Below, one piece after another: positions 49,519-52,311 of a stretch of DNA of 52,311 nucleotides; positions within the stretch are counted from its first letter, which is position 1; every line of letters starts with the position of its first letter. The stretch is taken from the IMG/VR virus record IMGVR_UViG_3300005532_000255, positions 1 to 52,311 of that record, one strand, 5' to 3'. Both the position numbers and the translations under genes were made by a program. Below the pieces are notes generated by a model. The model had not been told where the DNA came from, searched no databases, and saw only the letters and a program-made list of their open reading frames with translations. The stretch comes from a virus.

Positions 49519-50933
49519 GCATTCTCCGCCGTTGCCGCCTGATTGGCGGGCGGCGCTTTTTTTTCTTTCCCCCTTTCCGCTGCCACCGCATCGAACGTCC
49601 GCCCGTCGCCATCCAGCACCGATTTGCGGCCCGTATAGTCCTGCCAGCGGCGAACGATGAGATCGGAATACGGAGGGTCGATTTCCATCAGCCGGGCCCG
49701 GCGCCCGAGCTTCTCCGCTGCGATCAGCGTGCTGCCCGATCCCCCGAACAGATCCAAGACCACCTCGCCGGGACGCGACGAATACGTCAGCGCCCGCGCT
49801 GCCAGCTCGACCGGCTTCTCGGTCAGGTGCACCATGGCGTTCGGACTCACCTTCTTCACGCTCCACACATCCGTCGCGTTCGTGATCTCCGGGTTGAACC
49901 AGTGCGCCGCGCCCTCGCGCCACCCATAAAATGCCCACTCATGGTTGCCCATAAAATCTTTGCGGGTCAGCACGGGATGTTCCTTCACCCAGATGATGGC
50001 TTGGGAAAAGTACAACCCGCACTCGGTGAGCGCCGGCGGGTAGTTGGCGCAGTTGGCGTAGCCGCCCCAGATGTAGAACGAGCCCCCGGGCTTCAGCACC
50101 CGCGCCAGGTGTCCGAACCACTGGCGCAGCAGGACATCGTAATCGGCGTCCTTCATGAAGTCGTTTTCGAGCGCCCGATCCTTGGGCCGCATCTTCTTCG
50201 TGGTGGCCTTGGCCTTCGACGCGCCCCGGTGAACGTCAAAGCTCTGGTGATGGTGCAGGCCGGCGAACGACGACAGCCCGGCGGCGATGGCGTTGTTCGA
50301 GCGCGGCTCCACCCGCACGTTATACGGAGGATCGGTGTTAACGAGATCGACTGGTCCACCCTCCACTAGGCGGTCAACATCCTCGGGATTGGCCGAATCC
50401 CCACATAGCAGCCGATGCTCACCCAACACCCACAGATCACCGCGCCGGGACACCGGCTCTTCGAGCGGCTCCGGCACCGCGTCCTCTGCGCCTATGTCCG
50501 CACCGGCTTCTCCTGTCCCAAGGAGCAAGGCGTCCAGCTCCTCGCTGCTGAACCCGGTCAGATCGAGGTCGAAGTCTGCCTCTTTGAGATCGGCCAATTC
50601 CAGGCTCAATAGCTCGGGGTCCCATCCCGCGTTCAGGGCGAGCTTGTTGTCGGCCAGGATGTAGGCGCGCTTCTGAGTCTCGGTGAGGTGATCGAGAACC
50701 ACGACCGGGACTTGTTCCAGTTTCAGCTTCCGCGCGGCCAGCAGCCGGCCGTGTCCGGCGATGATGCCCGCGTTTATATCCACGAGAATCGGGTTGTTGA
50801 ACCCGAACTCCAAAATGCTCGCGGCGATCTGGGCAATCTGAGCGTCGGAGTGTGTGCGGGGATTGCGTGCATAGGGGATCAGGCGGTCAATGGACCACAG
50901 CTCCATCCCCTTGGCCAGGGCGGGCAAAGGCAT
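49515..50933 (-). CDS. ParB-DNA methyltransferase fusion
   Basis: 472 residues. The N-terminal ParB/Srx-like domain (10-110) has the GHGR motif at 60-63 (AGHGRLLAARKL). The C-terminal methyltransferase has DPPY (201-204) before FGGSGST (396-402), the beta-class order, suggesting N6-adenine or N4-cytosine methylation. A long insert with a His-rich segment lies between. Fusions of ParB nuclease and methylase domains are common in phages as orphan modification enzymes that protect DNA from host restriction or mark origins. No restriction gene is adjacent. Confidence 0.9.
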   Translation of the reverse strand: MPLPALAKGMELWSIDRLIPYARNPRTHSDAQIAQIAASILEFGFNNPILVDINAGIIAGHGRLLAARKLKLEQVPVVVLDHLTETQKRAYILADNKLALNAGWDPELLSLELADLKEADFDLDLTGFSSEELDALLLGTGEAGADIGAEDAVPEPLEEPVSRRGDLWVLGEHRLLCGDSANPEDVDRLVEGGPVDLVNTDPPYNVRVEPRSNNAIAAGLSSFAGLHHHQSFDVHRGASKAKATTKKMRPKDRALENDFMKDADYDVLLRQWFGHLARVLKPGGSFYIWGGYANCANYPPALTECGLYFSQAIIWVKEHPVLTRKDFMGNHEWAFYGWREGAAHWFNPEITNATDVWSVKKVSPNAMVHLTEKPVELAARALTYSSRPGEVVLDLFGGSGSTLIAAEKLGRRARLMEIDPPYSDLIVRRWQDYTGRKSVLDGDGRTFDAVAAERGKEKKAPPANQAATAENA

Positions 50934-50973
50934 CGCGTCGTCTGCTCCGGGGGAGTGATTACGTTCTGGAGGG

Positions 50974-51174
50974 TTACTTGCCGATGTAGGGGGCCTGTGC
51001 CGGCGTGCCGTCCGGGTTGGCGAAGTGGGCCAGCACGGCCGTCAAGCCCTGCACGGCCGACAGCGCCACCATCGCCCAGAACTTCCCCTTGGGCGGCAGA
51101 AAATCCTGGGTGGCGTTGATGCCCTGCGCAGCCAGGGCGAGGATCTGGATAGCAACGTTCACTGAAAATTTCAT
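50974..51174 (-). CDS. Small membrane protein, holin-like
   Basis: 66 residues from ATG at 51174 with CAGGAG upstream. It has two hydrophobic stretches (VNVAIQILALAAQGI and FWAMVALSAVQGLTAVLAHF) separated by a loop DFLPPKGK, and ends GTPAQAPYIGK. It may be a holin or a minor membrane protein. Its position next to another small membrane gene (51260-51418) suggests a pair. Confidence 0.6.
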   Translation of the reverse strand: MKFSVNVAIQILALAAQGINATQDFLPPKGKFWAMVALSAVQGLTAVLAHFANPDGTPAQAPYIGK

Positions 51175-51259
51175 CTTGGTAAGCTCCTGAAATTGTGAAA
51201 TGAGAGGCCGTAAACGCAAAAACAAACGAATTTCGCGGATCATCCGGCGCAATCTCCAA

Positions 51260-51418
51260 TCAGAACGTCCGCCTGATATCCCGCTCGATGCCCTTCAGCA
51301 CCCGCACGATGGCATGGCCGGTCTTTCTTGCGGCCCTCTCCACATCCGGCCCCAGACGCTCCCCGCCATAGTGGACTAGGCCGAGCGTAAGTGCGACGAT
51401 GACGGCGGTGGTGGTCAT
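51260..51418 (-). CDS. Small one-helix membrane protein
   Basis: 52 residues from ATG at 51418, MTTTAVIVALTLGLVHYGGE, followed by a basic amphipathic region (RLGPDVERAARKTGHAIVRVL...). One short membrane helix is visible. It precedes the holin-like gene by 86 bases. It is likely translated, but the family is unknown. Confidence 0.5.
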   Translation of the reverse strand: MTTTAVIVALTLGLVHYGGERLGPDVERAARKTGHAIVRVLKGIERDIRRTF

Positions 51419-51451
51419 GATGCACGTCTCGTTTCAGAAAATTCGCCTGCT

Positions 51452-51484
51452 GTGACACCGGAGTGACACCCTGGTGTCACGGTT
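51452..51484. repeat. Iteron array B1
   Basis: Three 11-bp units start at 51452 (GTGACACCGGA), 51463 (GTGACACCCTG) and 51474 (GTGTCACGGTT). Same family as the units in the O-like gene. Confidence 0.65.
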
Positions 51485-51578
51485 CCCTTCTGTCCCTGTT
51501 CTGTTCTGTTCTGTTCTGTTCTATGTACACCTGAGTGGCAGCCGAGAGACACCCGGGTGACACCCGCGTGTGACCGCT
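51482..51578. repeat. CTGTT tract plus iteron array B2
   Basis: GTTCCCTTCTGT, then five CTGTT copies (51496-51520) and TTCTATGTACAC lead into 11-bp units at 51524 (weak), 51535 GTGGCAGCCGA, 51546 GAGACACCCGG, 51557 GTGACACCCGC and 51568 GTGTGACCGCT. The flank is the same as that of array A1 (5206-5248). Confidence 0.7.
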
Positions 51579-51602
51579 GGTAAGTCTTTGACGGTGGACT
51601 AC

Positions 51603-51618
51603 CTTAGGTGCGCCTAAG
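51603..51618. repeat. Inverted repeat CTTAGG-TGCG-CCTAAG
   Basis: Six-base arms around a four-base centre, between iteron arrays B2 and B3. It could be a regulator or initiator site. Confidence 0.5.
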
Positions 51619-51624
51619 CCAAAG

Positions 51625-51690
51625 GTGGCAGCCGGGTGACAGGCACGTGGCAGGCGAGTGACACGCCCTTGGCATCACAATGTCAACCGC
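51625..51690. repeat. Iteron array B3
   Basis: Six 11-bp units in exact phase start at 51625 GTGGCAGCCGG, 51636 GTGACAGGCAC, 51647 GTGGCAGGCGA, 51658 GTGACACGCCC, 51669 (weak) and 51680 (weak). Confidence 0.7.
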
Positions 51691-51965
51691 ACCCGCACCC
51701 TAATTTTTGGGCAATTCGCTGGCGAAAACGTGCCATCTCTCTACCCGCCGCCCGCCGCGCCAGGAAGTACCTAAAAACTCAAACTCTTACGGGCCATTGA
51801 CGGCGACGTCCGGAATAGAAACTCAAAGTTTATGTTTCAAACACTTCTACGTAAAACGTTTGTAGCCAATGAAGCGGTCTTGGGAAAGGCCGTTGTATTA
51901 CCTCCACGCTCCCCACGACGCGCGGGCGGGCCTATATTGCCCGGGAACTGGTCACCGGCCGGACA

Positions 51966-51998
51966 CTCCGCGTAGCACGGAGGCCGGCCTCTGCGGAG
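51966..51998. repeat. Nested palindrome around GAGGCCGGCCTC
   Basis: A perfect 12-bp palindrome (51980-51991) sits inside a second inverted pair CTCCGC (51966-51971) and GCGGAG (51993-51998). It could form a cruciform or branched hairpin. Confidence 0.5.
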
Positions 51999-52029
51999 AC
52001 CGTAAAAGAACTTGTAAAACCGTTGGCGC

Positions 52030-52311
52030 TCAGCTTCTGACCTGGCCGGGTTGATGCATGGCAAGCGGGTGTTTGTCCGGTCCGTTCCAAAAAATCACGC
52101 CGCGCCCGGCAAGAATCGCGCGTTCCTCAGCCGCACGGGCGTTCGCCAGGACCAGGGTCTGTTGCATCTGACTCAGCACAAGCGTCCCGGCCGCCGTGAA
52201 TTCCGCGTAGCCCCGGTTCACAAGGTCGCGGGCCCGTTTCAAGCTCGTGTACCGCGAAGCCACCGGGTTCTCGATGATCACTACACGGGAAGTTTTCTTG
52301 CGGCGAGACAC
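52030..52311 (-). CDS. Small phage protein, runs to window edge
   Basis: 93 residues if GTG at the last base is the start; the true start may lie outside. It begins VSRRKKTSRVVIIENPVASR and has YTSLKRARDLVNRGYAEF, a motif I recall from short phage proteins that often precede lysis or packaging genes (YTS.KRA...V.RG.AE). The later helix QTLVLANARAAEERAILA is amphipathic. It indicates that the prophage continues past the right edge. Confidence 0.6.
   Translation of the reverse strand: MSRRKKTSRVVIIENPVASRYTSLKRARDLVNRGYAEFTAAGTLVLSQMQQTLVLANARAAEERAILAGRGVIFWNGPDKHPLAMHQPGQVRS

Larger units (their letters stand above)
51419..52029. other. Non-coding region with iterons, AT-rich stretch and palindromes
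   Basis: Over 600 bases without a convincing gene. It holds three iteron blocks (51452-51690), a CTGTT pentanucleotide tract, two palindromes (51603-51618 and 51966-51998) and an AT-rich stretch near 51815-51870. The combination resembles a replication origin or a control region. Confidence 0.65.

Noticed and set aside
51496-51520. CTGTT x5 as a plain slippage microsatellite
   Set aside because: It occurs with the same flanks before iterons at two distant places, so it is treated as part of the iteron unit.
51452-51690. Possible CRISPR array
   Set aside because: Units are 11 bp in direct contact without spacers, so they are iterons. No CRISPR array was found in the window.
51837-52064. 75-residue leftward frame in the non-coding region
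   Set aside because: No ribosome-binding site, overlaps the next gene and spans the nested palindrome; composition is not convincing.

Overview
The window is almost entirely one large temperate siphovirus-type prophage (lambda-like head genes, long non-contractile tail), very probably in an acidobacterium of the Bryobacter/Solibacter type. The host call rests on high GC, an Oar-like TonB receptor with an N-terminal carboxypeptidase-regulatory domain paired with a FadR-type GntR regulator, and a PEGA-domain secreted protein, all typical of that lineage. This is an inference from gene content, not a database match.

Left edge: the first 55 codons of a helicase resembling type I-G (I-U) Cas3 run off the window. 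Next is a 3' half of tRNA-Pro(CGG) at about 430-477, directly followed by a tyrosine integrase, so this is an attachment site. Leftward genes 484-10923 are the integration and replication/recombination block: integrase, HNH nuclease, primase-helicase fusion, O-like initiator, PD-(D/E)XK proteins, DUF4406-like and DUF5664-like genes, JAB/JAMM protein, ERF annealing protein and phosphoesterase. Many join by ATGA/GTGA overlaps. Small membrane (holin-like) genes lie at 10923-11353.

Region 11380-47549 is the morphogenesis block, read leftward from the small terminase: terminase, gpW, portal, S49 protease with nested scaffold, decoration protein, capsid, connectors, M15 endolysin, tail completion, tail tube, G/GT chaperones with a GGGAAAC slippery site, fibre, tape measure, M-like protein, an M-L-J type hub, and a large tail-tip protein. 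Right of 47.6 kb lie a small rightward operon, an XRE regulator, an AT-hook protein, a ParB-methyltransferase fusion, small membrane genes and a 600-bp non-coding region.

Two things stand out. First, the leftward phage genes are interrupted by rightward single genes or pairs (HEPN, a possible TIKI/TraB-like protein, a membrane protein, GntR + TonB receptor, PEGA protein, zinc/HNH-like protein, ParA + partner, secreted tail-collar protein). Most have their own TATAAT-like box, which is moron architecture on an unusual scale. Second, two sets of 11-bp phased iterons (GTGNCACNNGG) exist: one inside the O-like gene, as in lambda ori, and one in the non-coding region at 51.45-51.69 kb. Both sets share the same pyrimidine-rich flank.

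The large terminase and a short tail gene each seem to have lost one base, and the tail gene is also cut off where the TonB/GntR cargo begins. The prophage may therefore be defective, unless these are sequence errors.
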